From NCBI GenBank assembly GCA_032209605.1, contig JASFXZ010000028.1:4784941-4848940 (forward strand): a stretch of DNA of 64,000 nt. The letters are read 5' to 3'. A program made the translations under genes and the position numbers. Positions 12,401-23,471 of the stretch are shown here, piece by piece. Within the stretch, counting starts at the first letter, position 1. Every line of letters begins with the position of its first letter. This stretch comes from Mactromeris polynyma. Lineage: Eukaryota > Mollusca > Bivalvia > Venerida > Mactridae. Under the pieces are notes generated by a model. The model did not search any database. It saw only the letters and a program-made list of their open reading frames with translations, and had not been told where the DNA came from.

Positions 12401-15400
12401 TGCGGAATATCGTTGTCCTCTTATTAAACAATTATTTGCAATCATTAATCCAACCCAGATATTATAATTCTAATTTGCAATGGCAAACTGATAAAACGCA
12501 CTTTAATGCACATGTTTGCAATATGTCAAGATAATACTTTGTTTTATGCAACGAATAATTGTAATGACAATTAAATATTCGGCACATTATTTTCCGAGAC
12601 GACAACGATATTCCGCAACACAACACTTGTTTTAATATCATTAACTCGGTATGACTAAAATACGCAATGGAGATTTGTGGGGGCAATGGGGGCAATGGAG
12701 ATTAAAATTCAATATACAGCGTTTTTTACTTTAAATATGTCACATATTCGACAAACTGTAGTATATAAATGTGTAGATATTGTTTATAAATATGTTATGA
12801 TAGATCTACTGTAAACAAATACATATGTAACGATTTTCACTTGGGCAATGGAGATTTTTTCACCGCCGCAATGGAGATTTCTCCCTATTATATTTACCAT
12901 GTAAACTTGTAAACTAACACACATTAACCCGATTTTGATTATGTAAATATGATTAATTTCTTCAATTATGCATGGACAATACTTATACATGTGAATTCAC
13001 AACTGCAATGGAGATTTTCACTGGGGCAATGGAGATTTTCACTGGGGCAATGGAGATTTTCACCGGGGCAATGGAGATTTTCACTGGGGCAATGGAGATT
13101 TTCACTGGGGCAATGGAGATTTTCACCGGGGCAATGGAGATTTTCACCGGGGCAATGGAGATTTTCACTGGGGCAATGGAGATTTTCACTGGGGCAATGG
13201 AGATTTTCACCGGGGCAATGGAGATTTTCACTGGGGCAATGGAGATTTTCACCGGGGCAATGGAGATTTTCACTGGGGCAATGGAGATTTTCACTGGGGC
13301 AATGGAGATTTTCACTGGGGCAATGGAGATTTTCTCGTACGCAATGGAGATTTTCACTGGGGCAATGGAGATTTTCTCGTACGCAATGGAGATTTTCACT
13401 GGGGCAATGGAGATTTTCTCGTACGCAATGGAGATTTTCACTGGGGCAATGGAGATTTTCACTGGGGCAATGGAGATTTTCTCGTACGCAATGGAGATTT
13501 TCACTGGGGCAATGGAGATTTTCACTGGGGCAATGGAGATTTTTACGTACGCATTGGAGATTCTTCAGATGCGCAATGAAGGCTGATCTCATAGAAGAGT
13601 TATATACGTAGTATATTTCATGATTTGGAAATTGCATACGCATAAAGTTAATAAGTTTCCTTTATGATCGAGTCCATATACAATAATGCAATTTTACAGA
13701 ACATCCGTAACGTTATTATTTGCAGAATTACACACTATAATTCGTATTATCTTAAACGAAATATAACATAACATTTCATACTTGTTCAATAAGCAATATA
13801 ATAAAGTAAGAGTTTATGTATACGTAAGAGTATGGGCGAAATGGAGATATTTACAAGACGGTATGAAAATTAAATGTAAAACATTAATAGTAATTACATT
13901 TGCCGTACTGGGTATGATTTGATAATATGCGAGTCGAATATTACCTATTTGGATATTATTGAACGTGTAATGTGTGTATGGAAGAAATTCCGCATAATAC
14001 ACAATTTAATGTTGATATTATTAATTTCACATATACCGTTTGTTTTTTTATTCGAACAAACCAATAACTATCATTCGAGTTTAAGTTTTAATTGCAATTT
14101 ATTAGGCACATGTAAGTTAGCTTTTAAGCAATTAAGGAATTCCATGGCGGTTTTATTTTCGGTGAATCAAAGGTTTTCTGTTTAAAGGGGATTAAGTGCA
14201 ATCAACACTTATTGACCATCTCAGTTACCATAATTATACTGATTTACCTGTTGATTGTCACAAGTAGTTAAGTGTGATGACATCCCTGTTGTAAATTAAT
14301 TACATTGCATTGTACGTTTAATGCGATCACACCCCAAGTTTGAGAAGTACTAATTAAATATTTCAAAATCCCGGTAAAGTTTAAAGATATATTCTAGAAA
14401 CATGTTATCATAATCATTTTTAAACAAACGATTAAGTATTACAAAACTTTTAATTTAGGGGATTTCCATGTCACGCCAACAGTATATAAAGACACATCTG
14501 TCTTAAGAAGGTCCAGCATGACTCATCCGATATGCTTCGGTCCAACTTTCATTCATACCAATTCATCAACGAAAATTTATTGTTCATTCTTTCATCAAAT
14601 CGCAGACAATTTAAGTGAAATAGATTTAAAGAACCTAGTCATTGGATCCGATGAAGAATTAGCATTCAAATCGTCAATTAAAAAATGTTTCCCCGACTCA
14701 ACGCACGTGTTGTGCACAAGACATCTAAAGAACAAGGTGTCAAAATACATGGAAGATAACGCGGGAATAATTTTAAAGGATAGACAATTGATAATTAAAC
14801 TGATATTTGAAAAAGACGGCATCGTTGACTCAATGGAAGATGACACTTATAATTCGAGGGTAGACAATGTAAAACAAATTATTCTAGAAAAAGATGTTAC
14901 TGGCGTGTTTTTCAAATATTTCAATGAATGAAATATCGGTAAATGGCAACACCCGTGATTCGAACCAGGGTCAACAGTTTTCATTGTGTGGTTTTAAGGA
15001 TTTATGTATATATGTATGATATATGTAAGTTATGTTATGGCACTATCGGGATTCGAACCAGGGTCTAGTAATCTAGTAATTCATCTATATTTTAATCTAG
15101 TAATTGGGGGGATGGGTCACGATGAGAGTTCCTCCCAGTGGTGTGGCCCGGATGTAGTTGTACCTCTCTCTGTTCTTTAAAAACAACCATTATTACACAA
15201 ATAATGTGGTAATAATGTTGCGCATTCACATTCATGACATATCACTAAACTAAAATTCGGTAATTTAAAACTATTTATTATTTTGTCAGCAGAGGTACGG
15301 CTATAACGGAACGCTCTCTTTTTTTGGTCGAAATACTGTACCGCTGTTCTGTGAATTCCCACCTAAAATTATTATACTTGTATAACTAAAGAAAATAAAC

Positions 15401-16456
15401 ACATTTACATAATCATATTCTGGTGTTATTTGTGTTAGTTTATATGGTAAATCACTTTGTAATAGGTGAAAATCTCCATTGCGTACGAGAAAATCTCCAT
15501 TGCCCAAGTGGATATCTCCATTGCGTACGAGAAAATCTCCATTGCCCCAGTGAAAATCTCCATTGCGTACGAGAAAATCTCCATTGCCCCAGTGAAAATC
15601 TCCATTGCCCCAGTGAAAATCTCCATTGCCCCAGTGAAAATCTCCATTGCCCCAGTGAAAATCTCCATTGCCCCAGTGAAAATCTCCATTGCCCCAGTGA
15701 AAATCTCCATTGCGTACCTGGAAAAACTTCATTGCAGTTGTGAATTCACATATATAAGTATTGTACATGCATAATTGAAGAAATTAATCACAATTACACA
15801 ATAAAAATCGGGTTAATGTGTGTTAGTTTACAAGTTTACATGGTAGATATAATAGGGAGAAATCTCCATTGCGCCGGTGAAAAAATCTCCATTGCGTACG
15901 AGAAAATCTCCATTGCCCAAGTGAAAATCGTTACATATGTATTTGTTTACAGTAGATCTATCATAACATATTTATAAACAATATCTACACATTTATATAC
16001 CACACTTTGTCGAATATGTGACATATTTAAAGTAAAAATCGCTGTATATTGAATTTTAATCTCCATTGCCCCCATTGCCCCCACGAATCTCCATTGCGTA
16101 TTTTAGTCATACCCTCATTAACTTATTTGATCCGAGTATGTGTATTTATTAAACTCCCGTACCCGTAGCCACTGCCTTAATATTATTTTTAAAAACGTTC
16201 TAATATGCAAACTTAAATACACTATGGACGGGTTTTATCCCGAACACACTGTTTTAGAACTTTTAATTAGTTTCGTTGACGCTGTCATCCTTTGAGTATC
16301 TCATATTACTATGAGTCTGACTAGCTTCGACAAAAAGAGGGTACGAAATGGCGATGGTCCGGCAAGACCAGAACTCGAAATCAAACAACAGAAACTACAC
16401 AACATTTCAAGGATTACCTCGGCCTCAATGTCTGATATTCTTTCTAAAATACCCAT
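3462..16456 (-). CDS. DRG1: Developmentally regulated GTP-binding protein 1, complete gene (9 exons)
   Basis: DRG1 is a cytoplasmic OBG-like translational GTPase that associates with polysomes together with its partner DFRP1 (family knowledge). Coding exons on the minus strand, 5' to 3': 16418-16456, 11718-11883, 10540-10670, 9173-9242, 7875-8044, 7187-7372, 5414-5526, 4623-4745 and 3462-3561. They sum to 1098 nt, or 365 aa plus stop, against 367 aa in human. All junctions are GT-AG and all phases join correctly. The visible order is an N-terminal helix, G1 GFPSVGKS (residues 69-76), G2 around the FTTLTTVPG segment (94-102), G3 DLPG (115-118), G4 NKID (246-249), G5 ISA (268-270), then the C-terminal TGS domain ending VVQIVKK. 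Exon 1 encodes only [13 protein letters not shown], and exon 2 begins exactly at a second ATG. Intron 1 (4.5 kb) carries the Mutator-like element; introns 3 and 6 carry MITEs. The start ATG has a good context (gccATGG). The gene looks intact. Confidence 0.95.
5922..6045. repeat. Three tandem copies of a ~43-bp unit with TGACCTTGACCTT
   Basis: Three copies of a unit containing TGACCTTGACCTTAGAGGTA (the first copy variant) lie in DRG1 intron 6. The reverse complement carries the AAGGTCAAGGTCA extended nuclear-receptor half-site pattern, but this phrase is common in mollusc dispersed repeats, so a regulatory role is not implied. Confidence 0.6.
6192..6292 (+). mobile_element. Possible tRNA-derived SINE head
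   Basis: A tRNA-like stretch runs from GCCGAGGCAGTATAGTGAGT through a degenerate B box (CCTTCGAACC, near 6250-6259), followed by a short body. It adjoins a separate MITE at 6307. This is likely a decayed SINE in DRG1 intron 6. The evidence is limited to pol III box-like order. Confidence 0.4.
6307..6499. mobile_element. MITE with CAGGGGTTCCA termini
   Basis: The sequence begins CAGGGGTTCCACTA and ends with the near reverse complement TGGAACCCCTG, giving 193 bp with short terminal inverted repeats. CAGGG-type ends resemble hAT-superfamily non-autonomous elements. I could not confirm an 8-bp target duplication. Confidence 0.5.
7025..7099. other. Near-perfect 33-bp hairpin in DRG1 intron 6
   Basis: The left arm (7025-7057) and right arm (7067-7099) pair with two mismatches around a 9-nt loop. 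The size resembles a pre-miRNA or a minimal foldback element. No known miRNA seed is claimed. Confidence 0.6.
9314..9662. mobile_element. hAT-like MITE with CAGGGCTGTCTTT termini
   Basis: The left end CAGGGCTGTCTTT and the right end AAAAGACAGCCCTG form a 13-bp inverted repeat around 349 bp of non-coding, A/T-rich sequence in DRG1 intron 3. These termini are typical of hAT-derived MITEs. The flanks do not show an obvious 8-bp duplication. Confidence 0.6.
9742..10065. mobile_element. MITE family A, copy 2 (TA target site)
   Basis: The ends start TAGATAGTTCCCACAT and close with its near reverse complement, flanked by TA. Internally it shares the ATTTACCTCCCTTGTTCTGA phrase (9769-9788) and its inverse with the copy at 2779-3056, in opposite internal orientation. 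It lies in DRG1 intron 3 and has no coding capacity. Confidence 0.65.
11227..11470. other. GC-rich island of unknown origin in DRG1 intron 2
   Basis: About 240 bp is markedly more G/C-rich than the A/T-rich surroundings, with runs such as GGTCCGGGGGTAAACCGGTG and GTGCGGGGGCATCTGGCTGG. Short ORFs cross it on both strands but resemble nothing I recognise. It is probably a fragment of a foreign repeat. Confidence 0.4.
12149..12157. repeat. Target-site duplication, left copy (TTAATATTA)
   Basis: This 9-bp direct repeat abuts the left end of the Mutator-like element; the identical 9 bp is at 16177-16185. A length of 9 bp is typical of Mutator-superfamily insertions. Confidence 0.8.
12378..12640. 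mobile_element. Nested inverted-repeat insertion in the left MULE terminus
   Basis: AAAACAAGTGCTGTGTTGCG (12384-12403) and its near reverse complement (about 12614-12633) bound 263 bp. The right MULE terminus lacks this block, so it is an insertion into the left end. Part of the left-specific sequence (about 12293-12377) lies outside the inverted repeat and is unexplained. Confidence 0.55.
13005..13572 (+). repeat. 21-bp minisatellite in the left MULE terminus (~27 copies)
   Basis: The unit is GCAATGGAGATTTTCACTGG plus one G, with a second variant carrying TTTCTCGTAC in place of TTTCACTGGG. Outer copies are the first type; inner copies alternate between the two. The 21-bp period keeps all reading frames open ([14 protein letters not shown] and their antisense), which produces spurious ORFs of about 200 codons. 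Confidence 0.95.
14518..14931 (+). pseudogene. MULE transposase fragment
   Basis: This ORF is 137 codons. Residues 1-40 resemble the segment preceding the second catalytic block of animal MULE transposases (GPTFIH...[12 protein letters not shown]). Residues 41-75 give the hallmark IGSDEELAF, then [18 protein letters not shown], that is, a catalytic-type D45 followed by the C66-H69 region. MULE transposases are usually several hundred residues with a DDE core and zinc finger; here the N-terminal D and the C-terminal E region are absent, so this is a truncated remnant. Its placement between matching long inverted repeats with a 9-bp target duplication supports the assignment. Confidence 0.7.
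14940..15080 (-). other. Two B-box-like motifs inside the MULE
   Basis: GATTCGAACCAGGGTC occurs at 14957-14972 and again at 15050-15065. On the minus strand these read CCTGGTTCGAATC, similar to a tRNA T-arm or pol III B box. No cloverleaf closes around either, so they may be remnants of a tRNA-derived SINE duplicated in the element. Confidence 0.3.
15466..15720 (-). repeat. 21-bp minisatellite in the right MULE terminus (~12 copies)
   Basis: This is the reverse-complement partner of the array at 13005-13572, with the same two unit variants: outer copies all of the CACTGG type, inner ones alternating with the TCGTAC type. The copy number is about half that of the left arm. Confidence 0.95.
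16177..16185. repeat. Target-site duplication, right copy (TTAATATTA)
   Basis: Identical to 12149-12157, directly abutting the right end of the Mutator-like element. Confidence 0.8.
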
Positions 16457-17110
16457 GGCTTAGTCTTGGTAAAAGGCTTTACAAATATAGACCCTCTCGG
16501 GTATTTAACATTAAAATGTGACAATGTGTACTGTAGAACTTCACCGGAAACGGGATTTAAAGCCGTAATACAACGACGAACTGAGACATTTTATGCGACC
16601 CCAATCAATTTTCGTAGCTCGATGCGGAACCTACTATGAGCATTCCCATCCAAATGCTCGGTATATATTTAAATGAGTTTAGTTTTGAGATGTTTAACTA
16701 TCTTCATGCCAAACAAACTATAGATTGACTACTTCGTAGAATTTGTCTTTCGTAACGTTTCAATGTGTAGTTGCAGGGCACTCGTTTTGCTATTTTCGGT
16801 GCAATGTATCATGGGTATCATTTCCCTATATTAAATTCTTTCCATCCAGAAACTCAAGACCTTCTTTGAAACGAAATATATGAATTTGCAGAAGATGAAG
16901 TCGAAGATGCGTAAAACTATAGCTGACGGAACTATCTGCGCATCCCTGATGACAAGAGAAACCGAATGAAAATGCAGATAAGTACGTCCTGGACAGGCGA
17001 AGAGAGATGGAACCGAGCTATGCCTACATGAGATATGTTAATGTGAGGAAACCCAAGTTATTGGACAAACCACGATGTGTTTATTTCTCAGCGATCAAGA
17101 ATTCTTAAGA
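16457..17110. other. 5' flank of DRG1
   Basis: This is the only interval that could hold the DRG1 5' UTR and promoter before the first minisatellite. No confident TATA box or initiator is evident. A short plus-strand ORF at 16953-17108 is described separately. Confidence 0.4.
16953..17108 (+). pseudogene. Possible PR/SET-domain-like fragment
   Basis: About 51 codons read open and include MEPSYAYMRYVNVRKPKLLD and then CVYFSAIKNS before a stop. The order 'xxYMRYVNxxR ... YFxxIK' recalls the core of PR/SET domains of PRDM proteins, but the expected conserved NL and ELLxWYG blocks are missing. No splice context was established. It could equally be chance. Confidence 0.22.
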
Positions 17111-17119
17111 AGTAAACCT

Positions 17120-17403
17120 ACATGGGCGTAAATGTTCGTCAACAAAAGGCTACATGGGCGTATATGTTCGTCAACAAAAGGCTACATGGGCGTATATGTT
17201 CGTCAACAAAAGGCTACATGGGCGTATATGTTCGTCAACAAAAGGCTACATGGGCGTATATGTTCGTCAACAAAAGGCTACTTGGGCGTATATGTTCGTC
17301 AACAAAAGGCTACATGGGCGTATATGTTCGTCAACAAAAGGCTACATGGGCGTATATGTTCGTCAACAAAAGGCTACATGGGCGTATATGTTCGTCAACA
17401 AAG
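17120..17403 (+). repeat. 32-bp minisatellite (~9 copies)
   Basis: The unit is ATGGGCGTATATGTTCGTCA followed by ACAAAAGGCTAC. Copies are nearly identical. Because 32 is not a multiple of three, each frame cycles through all three translations, giving three overlapping repetitive ORFs that should not be taken as genes. Confidence 0.95.
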
Positions 17404-18104
17404 ACCTTACTAAGTTCAGGTCGGAACTTCTGTTCGCAGCCAAGCAATTAGTGATACACCAAAATATAGGCGTCTGGTCATCTGATGTAACTGTTTAGTA
17501 AATGTCATCAAATAACAAGAAAGATGGTGTTCACCAAATCCACACCAGAAGTGATCTGACGCAGTCCATGCCAAATGTGCCATTAGAAAACGAAGATGTA
17601 GCTTCTTATGTTGACTAAGTTTTGTAGCAAACATAGTGGAATAGCGTTCTTTTCTCTGACGAGTGATGGCAGGGTTCGGGTATACTGAATATATTGAATG
17701 GTGTTTTTGAAATATATTTATGTAATAGTTTTATATAGCACCAATTTGTTTCAGTTCGGTAAAGTCATAATTTAAAAAAAGTGTGTTTGGCATAACACTA
17801 CACATACCCATGAAAATGGTCCCCAATAAAAAGATAAGCGTGGTCTGAGTGGGATAATTTATTAGAAGCGTACATTGTATTAAAAATAATAAATACTTAT
17901 ATACCTACCTGCCCAGCCGCTTATGCTGGGTTATGCATAATAAAACTTTTTAAGGATGGCCTAATGGTTGGGTCGATAACAGACTTATTTGTCAAATAGT
18001 TTCTATAGGAATCTATTGATTCTGGTTATCCGCTATTCTCAGTTCAAAGAATTCTGTTTGTCCGACGTTCCGGAATCTTCAGCGAATCACATACGTATTT
18101 AATT

Positions 18105-19096
18105 TACCTCATATCTTCTTGTTCGTCAATATCGTTAGTTTACTTTGTCAGCCTCCTCGTATCTTCTTGTTCGTCAATGTTAGTTTTCTTTGCCAGCTTC
18201 CTCGTATCTTCTTGTTGATCAAGATCATAAGTTTACCTCGTCAGTCTCCTCGTATCTTCTTGTTCGTCAATGTTAGTTTACTTTGCCAGCTTCCTCGTAT
18301 CTTCTTGTTGGTCAATATCATAAGTTTACCTCGTCAGTCTCCTTGTATCTTCTTGTTGGTCAATATCATAAGTTTACCTCGTCAGTCTCCTTGTATCTTC
18401 TTGTTGGTCAATATCATAAGTTTACTTCGCCAGTCTCCTCGCATCTTCTTGTTCGTCAATATCGTTAGTTTACTTCGCCAGTCTCCTTTTATCTTCTTGT
18501 TGGTCAATATCATAAGTTTACTTCGTCAGTCTCCTCGTATCTTCTTGTTGGTCAATATCATAAGTTTACTTCGCCAGTCTCCTCGTATCTTCTTGTTCGT
18601 CAATATCGTTAGTTTACTTCGCCAGTCTCCTCGTATCTTCTTGTTGGTCAATATCATAAGTTTACTTCGCCAGTCTCCTCGTATCTTCTTGTTCGTCAAT
18701 ATCGTTAGTTTACTTCGCCAGTCTCCTCGTATCTTCTTGTTCGTCAATATCGTTAGTTTACTTCGCCAGTCTCCTTGTATCTTCTTGTTGATCAATATCG
18801 GTAGTTTACTTCGTCAGTCTCCTCGTATCTTCTTGTTGATCAATATCGGTAGTTTACTTCGCCAGTCTCCTTGTATCTTCTTGTTGGTCAATATCATAAG
18901 TTTACCTCGTCAGTCTCCTCGTATCTTCTTGTTGATCAATATCGGTAGTTTACTTCGTCAGTGTCCTCGTATCTTCTTGTTGATCATCGTCAGTGTCCTC
19001 GTATCTTCTTGTTGATCAATATCATAAGTTTCCTTCGTCAGTCTCATCGTATCTTCTTATTGATCAATATCGGTAGTTTACCTCGCCAGTCTTCCT
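18105..19096 (+). repeat. 48-bp minisatellite (~20 copies)
   Basis: The unit runs TCCTCGTATCTTCTTGTTGG, then TCAATATCATAAGTTTACTT, then CGCCAGTC, with CGTTAG/CATAAG/CGGTAG variants. The period is 16 codons, so a 298-codon ORF with a PRIFLLVNIISLLRQS period is open on the plus strand. It lacks any flanking gene structure, so I call it a minisatellite. Confidence 0.93.
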
Positions 19097-20100
19097 CAAT
19101 TATCCGTCTCATCATTGTTTACACATTACAGAACGTTTCGGTGCTAACGTGTCTTGTCAGGACCAGACAGTACTGGGGTCGTGAGACTGTTCATATTTGT
19201 ATGAAGTTATATCAAATTGGGTCGGTTTCCACTATTTACATACAGGAAAATGGACTCCGCCCTAGCGTTCATCTTTTATTGACGAATCCAAACCCCTCGT
19301 TGTATTTTTGTAGAGTGTCCCAATTAAAGTAAGCGGTATCAGACGATATGTTTTAGAAGCAAAACAGTTTGTCGGCCATTTTGTTGCTATTGATGATGAT
19401 CATTCGCGACGCCTTGTTGTATTTTTGTTTAGTGTCGCAACATGAAGATTCCAGCAAAGTTTCATGAACTTATGAATGTAGTGCCAGAGAAAATGTTTTT
19501 AAACGATTGTTGACGGATATACATACGTACGTACGGACGGACGAAGACCAATCAAATGTGGATCAACCCCAACTAATATTTCCTTCTTTTTTGAGAGGGG
19601 AATGGAATTTTGAATGAAAATAAGGGAAAATACTTTTCAGTAGAGGAGTGGTATCGAGTGCCCCGAGTTTTCTCTAGTTATATGTTGTCAAATAAAAGAA
19701 CTATATTTTTTAAATTGTACTACATAACGTGCTGTTTAATAATACTAAACACACAAAACAATATTTAATATACATTTTCAGTTAAAACAATAATTCAGCA
19801 ATTTAAAATTTATTGATCTTCAAAGCATGTTAATTAAAACTGTTTCGTAAAACATGACAAAGAGCATATATCCAAATATAGATAAATATACAACAATGTT
19901 TACTAAAATACTACATAAATGAAATATTTATATTCAATGTTCTCAGAAGAATAGGTGAGATTATCAATCTAACTCATCATAAGAATGTTGCAAGCAAAAA
20001 TTGTCAATTCTGCTACTCTCTGTTTTGGCTCAGTCCATTTCCGTCCTTCGCGAGTTCAAATTGTAACACTAATTCGGATATAGTGAACACATGTCAAAGC
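19097..20100. other. Intergenic spacer, with a dispersed-repeat tail near 19450-19620
   Basis: No gene was recognised. The stretch near 19500-19570 contains ACGTACGGACGGACGAAGAC and then a phrase ending in GAGAGGGGAATGG. A similar design occurs at about 32160-32260, suggesting 3' tails of a common dispersed mollusc element. Confidence 0.4.
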
Positions 20101-20102
20101 TT

Positions 20103-23100
20103 CTGTGTCATTGATGTTAACATACACACATACTACAGTCACTGTGCCATTGATGTTAACATACTCACATATTACAGTCACTGTGTCATTGGTGTAAAAC
20201 ATTCACATATACTACAGTCACTGTGTCATTGATGTAAACATACACACACACTACAGTCACTGTGTCATTGATGTTAACATATACATATACTACAGTCACT
20301 GTGTCATTGATGTTAACATATACATATACTACAGTCACTGTGTCATTGATGTTAACATATACATATACTACAGTCACTGTGTCATTGATGTTAACATATA
20401 CATATACTACAGTCACTGTGTCATTGATGTTAACATATACATATACTACAGTCACTGTGTCATTGAAGTTAACATACACACATACTACAGTCACTGTGTC
20501 ATTGATGTAAACATACACACATACTACAGTCGCTGTGTCATTGATGTTAAACATACACACATACTACAGTCACAGTGTCATTGAAGTTAACATACTCACA
20601 TATTACAGTCACTGTGTCATTGATGTTAACATATACATATACTACAGTCACTGTGTCATTGATGTTAACATATACATATACTACAGTCACTGTGTCATTG
20701 ATGTTAACATATACATATACTACAGTCACTGTGTCATTGATGTTAACATACACACACACTACAGTCACTGTGTCATTGATGTTAACATATATATATACTA
20801 CAGTCACTGTGTCATTGATGTGAACATACACACATACTACAGTCACTGTGTCATTGATGTAAAACATACACATATACTACAGTCACTGTGTCATTGATGT
20901 AAATATACACACATACTACAGTCACTGTGTCATTGAAGTTAACATACACACATACTACAGTCACTGTGTCATTGAAGTTAACATACTCACATAATACAGT
21001 CACTGTGTCATTGATGTAAATATACACACATACTACAGTCACTGTGTCATTGATGTAAATATACACACATACTACAGTCACTGTGTCATTGATGTAAATA
21101 TACACACATACTACAGTCACTGTGTCATTGATGTAAACATACATACATGATACAGTCACTGTGTCATTGATGTTAACATACTCACATATTACAGTCACTG
21201 TGTCATTGATGTAAAACATACACATATATTACAGTCACTGTGTCATTGATGTAAATATACACACATACTACAGTCACTGTGTCATTGATGTAAATATACA
21301 CACATACTACAGTCACTGTGTCATTGATGTAAATATACACACATACTACAGTCACTGTGTCATTGATGTAAATATACACACATACTACAGTCACTGTGTC
21401 ATTGATGTAAATATACACACATACTACAGTCACTGTGTCATTGACGTAAATATACACACATACTACAGTCACTGTGTCATTGATGTAAATATACACACAT
21501 ACTACAGTCATTGTGTCATTGATGTAAATATACACACATACTACAGTCATTGTGTCATTGATGTAAATATACACACATACTACAGTCACTGTGTCATTGA
21601 TGTAAATATACACACATACTACATCCCTGTGTCATTGATGTAAACATACATACATGATACAGTCACTGTGTCATTGATGTTAACATACATACATGATACA
21701 GTCACTGTGTCATTGATGTTAACATACACAAATACTACAGTCACTGTGTCATTGATGTTAACATACACACATACTACAGTCACTGTGTCATTGATGTAAA
21801 TATAAACACATACTACATTCACTGTGTCATTGATGTTAATATACACAAATACTACAGTCACTGTGTCATTGATGTTAACATACACACATACTACAATCAC
21901 TGTGTCATTGATGTTAACATACACATATACTACAGTCACTGTGTCATTAATGTTAAACATACACACATATTACAGACTCTGTGTCATTGATGTTAAACAT
22001 ACACACATACTACAGTCAATGTGTAATTGATGTTAACACACCCACGCACTACAGTCACTGTGTCATTGATGTTTACATACACACATACTTCAGTCACTGT
22101 GTCATTGATGTTAACATACACACATACTACAGTCACTGTGTCATTGATGTTAACATACACACATACTACAGTCACAGTGCCATTGATGTAAATATACACA
22201 CATACTACAGTCACTGTGTCATTGATGTTAACATACACACATACTACAGTCACAGTGCCATTGATGTTAACATACACACATATTACAGTCACAGTGCCAT
22301 TGATGTTAACATACACACATACTACAGTCACTGTGTCATTGATGTAAATATACACACATACTACAGTCACAGTGCCATTGATGTTAACATACACACATAC
22401 TACAGTCACAGTGCCATTGATGTAAAACATACACATATACTACAGTCACAGTGTCATTGATGTAAATATATACACATACTACAGTCACTGTGTCATTGAT
22501 GTTAACATACACACATACTACAGTCACTGTGTCATTGATGTTAACATACACACATACTACAGTCACTGTGTCAGTCACTGTGTCATTGATGTTAACATAC
22601 TCACATATTACAGTCACTGTGTCATTGATGTTAACATATACATATACTACAGTCACTGTGTCATTGATGTTAACATATACATATACTACAGTCACTGTGT
22701 CATTGATGTTAACATACACACACACTACAGTCACTGTGTCATTGATGTTAACATATATATATACTACAGTCACTGTGTCATTGATGTTAACATACACACA
22801 TACTACAGTCAATGTGTCATTGATGTAAATATACACACATACTACATCCACAGTGTCATTGATGTTAACATACACACATACTTCAGTCACTGTGTCATTG
22901 ATGTTAACATACACACATACTACAGTCACTGTGTCATTGATGTTAACATACACACATACTTCAGTCACTGTGTCATTGATGTTAACATACACACATACTA
23001 CAGTCACTGTGTCATTGATGTTAACATACACACATACTTCAGTCACTGTGTCATTGATGTTAACATACACACATACTACAGTCACTGTGTCATTGATGTT

Positions 23101-23471
23101 AACATACACACATAATACAGTCACTATGTCATTGATGTTAACATACACACATACTACAGTCACTGTGTCATTGATGTTAAACACACGAACATACTAACTA
23201 CAGTCACTGTGTCATTGATGTTAACATACACACATACTACAGTCACTGTGTCATTGATGTTAAACACACGAACATACTAACTACAGTCACTGTGTCATTG
23301 ATGTTAACATACACACATACTACAGTCACTGTGTCATTGATGTTAACATACACACATACTACAGTCACTGTGTCATTGGTGTTAACATACACACATACTA
23401 CAGTCACTGTGTCATTGGTGTTAAACATACACATCACTTACTACACTCACTGTGTCACTGATGTTAACATA
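20103..23471 (-). repeat. 39-bp minisatellite (~85 copies) fused to the 3' end of a receptor gene
   Basis: On the minus strand the unit reads GTATGTTAACATCAATGACA CAGTGACTGTAGTATGTGT. Most copies are 39 bp, with variants at the CACACATA/CATATATA part and occasional 1-2 bp insertions. The first unit coincides with the last codons and stop of the receptor gene at 23447-24721. The period of 13 codons leaves long repetitive ORFs (VNINDTVTVVCVY) open in a frame different from that of the receptor; these are not genes. Confidence 0.95.

Larger units (their letters stand above)
12158..16176. mobile_element. Mutator-like element with long inverted repeats and internal minisatellites
   Basis: The ends are GGAAGTGACTACAGGTACGG and, reversed, GGCAGTGGCTACGGGTACGG, flanked by a perfect 9-bp target duplication (TTAATATTA). 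The inverted repeats are long: 12158-13010 on the left and roughly 15720-16176 on the right, each followed inward by a 21-bp tandem array (13005-13570 and 15466-15720). The left repeat carries an extra terminal duplication and a nested inverted-repeat insertion. The interior (13600-15420) is A/T-rich and holds a partial MULE transposase ORF at 14518-14931. The element sits in DRG1 intron 1 and is probably non-autonomous in its present form. Confidence 0.85.

Noticed and set aside
12949..13643. Four overlapping ORFs of 180-225 codons on both strands
   Set aside because: They are translations of a 21-bp array; any array with a period divisible by three and no stop in the unit stays open in every such frame.
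14957..15066. tRNA genes on the minus strand
   Set aside because: Only the T-arm-like B box is present, in two copies; no anticodon or acceptor stem can be folded.
18119..19015. 298-codon ORF with a 16-residue repeat
   Set aside because: It exactly follows the 48-bp minisatellite period, has no signal of exons or conserved domains, and units vary at codon-neutral and non-neutral positions alike.
22384..23184. 266-codon and related ORFs (VNINDTVTVVCVY repeats)
   Set aside because: Frame-open by-products of the 39-bp array, in a different frame from the receptor gene they adjoin.
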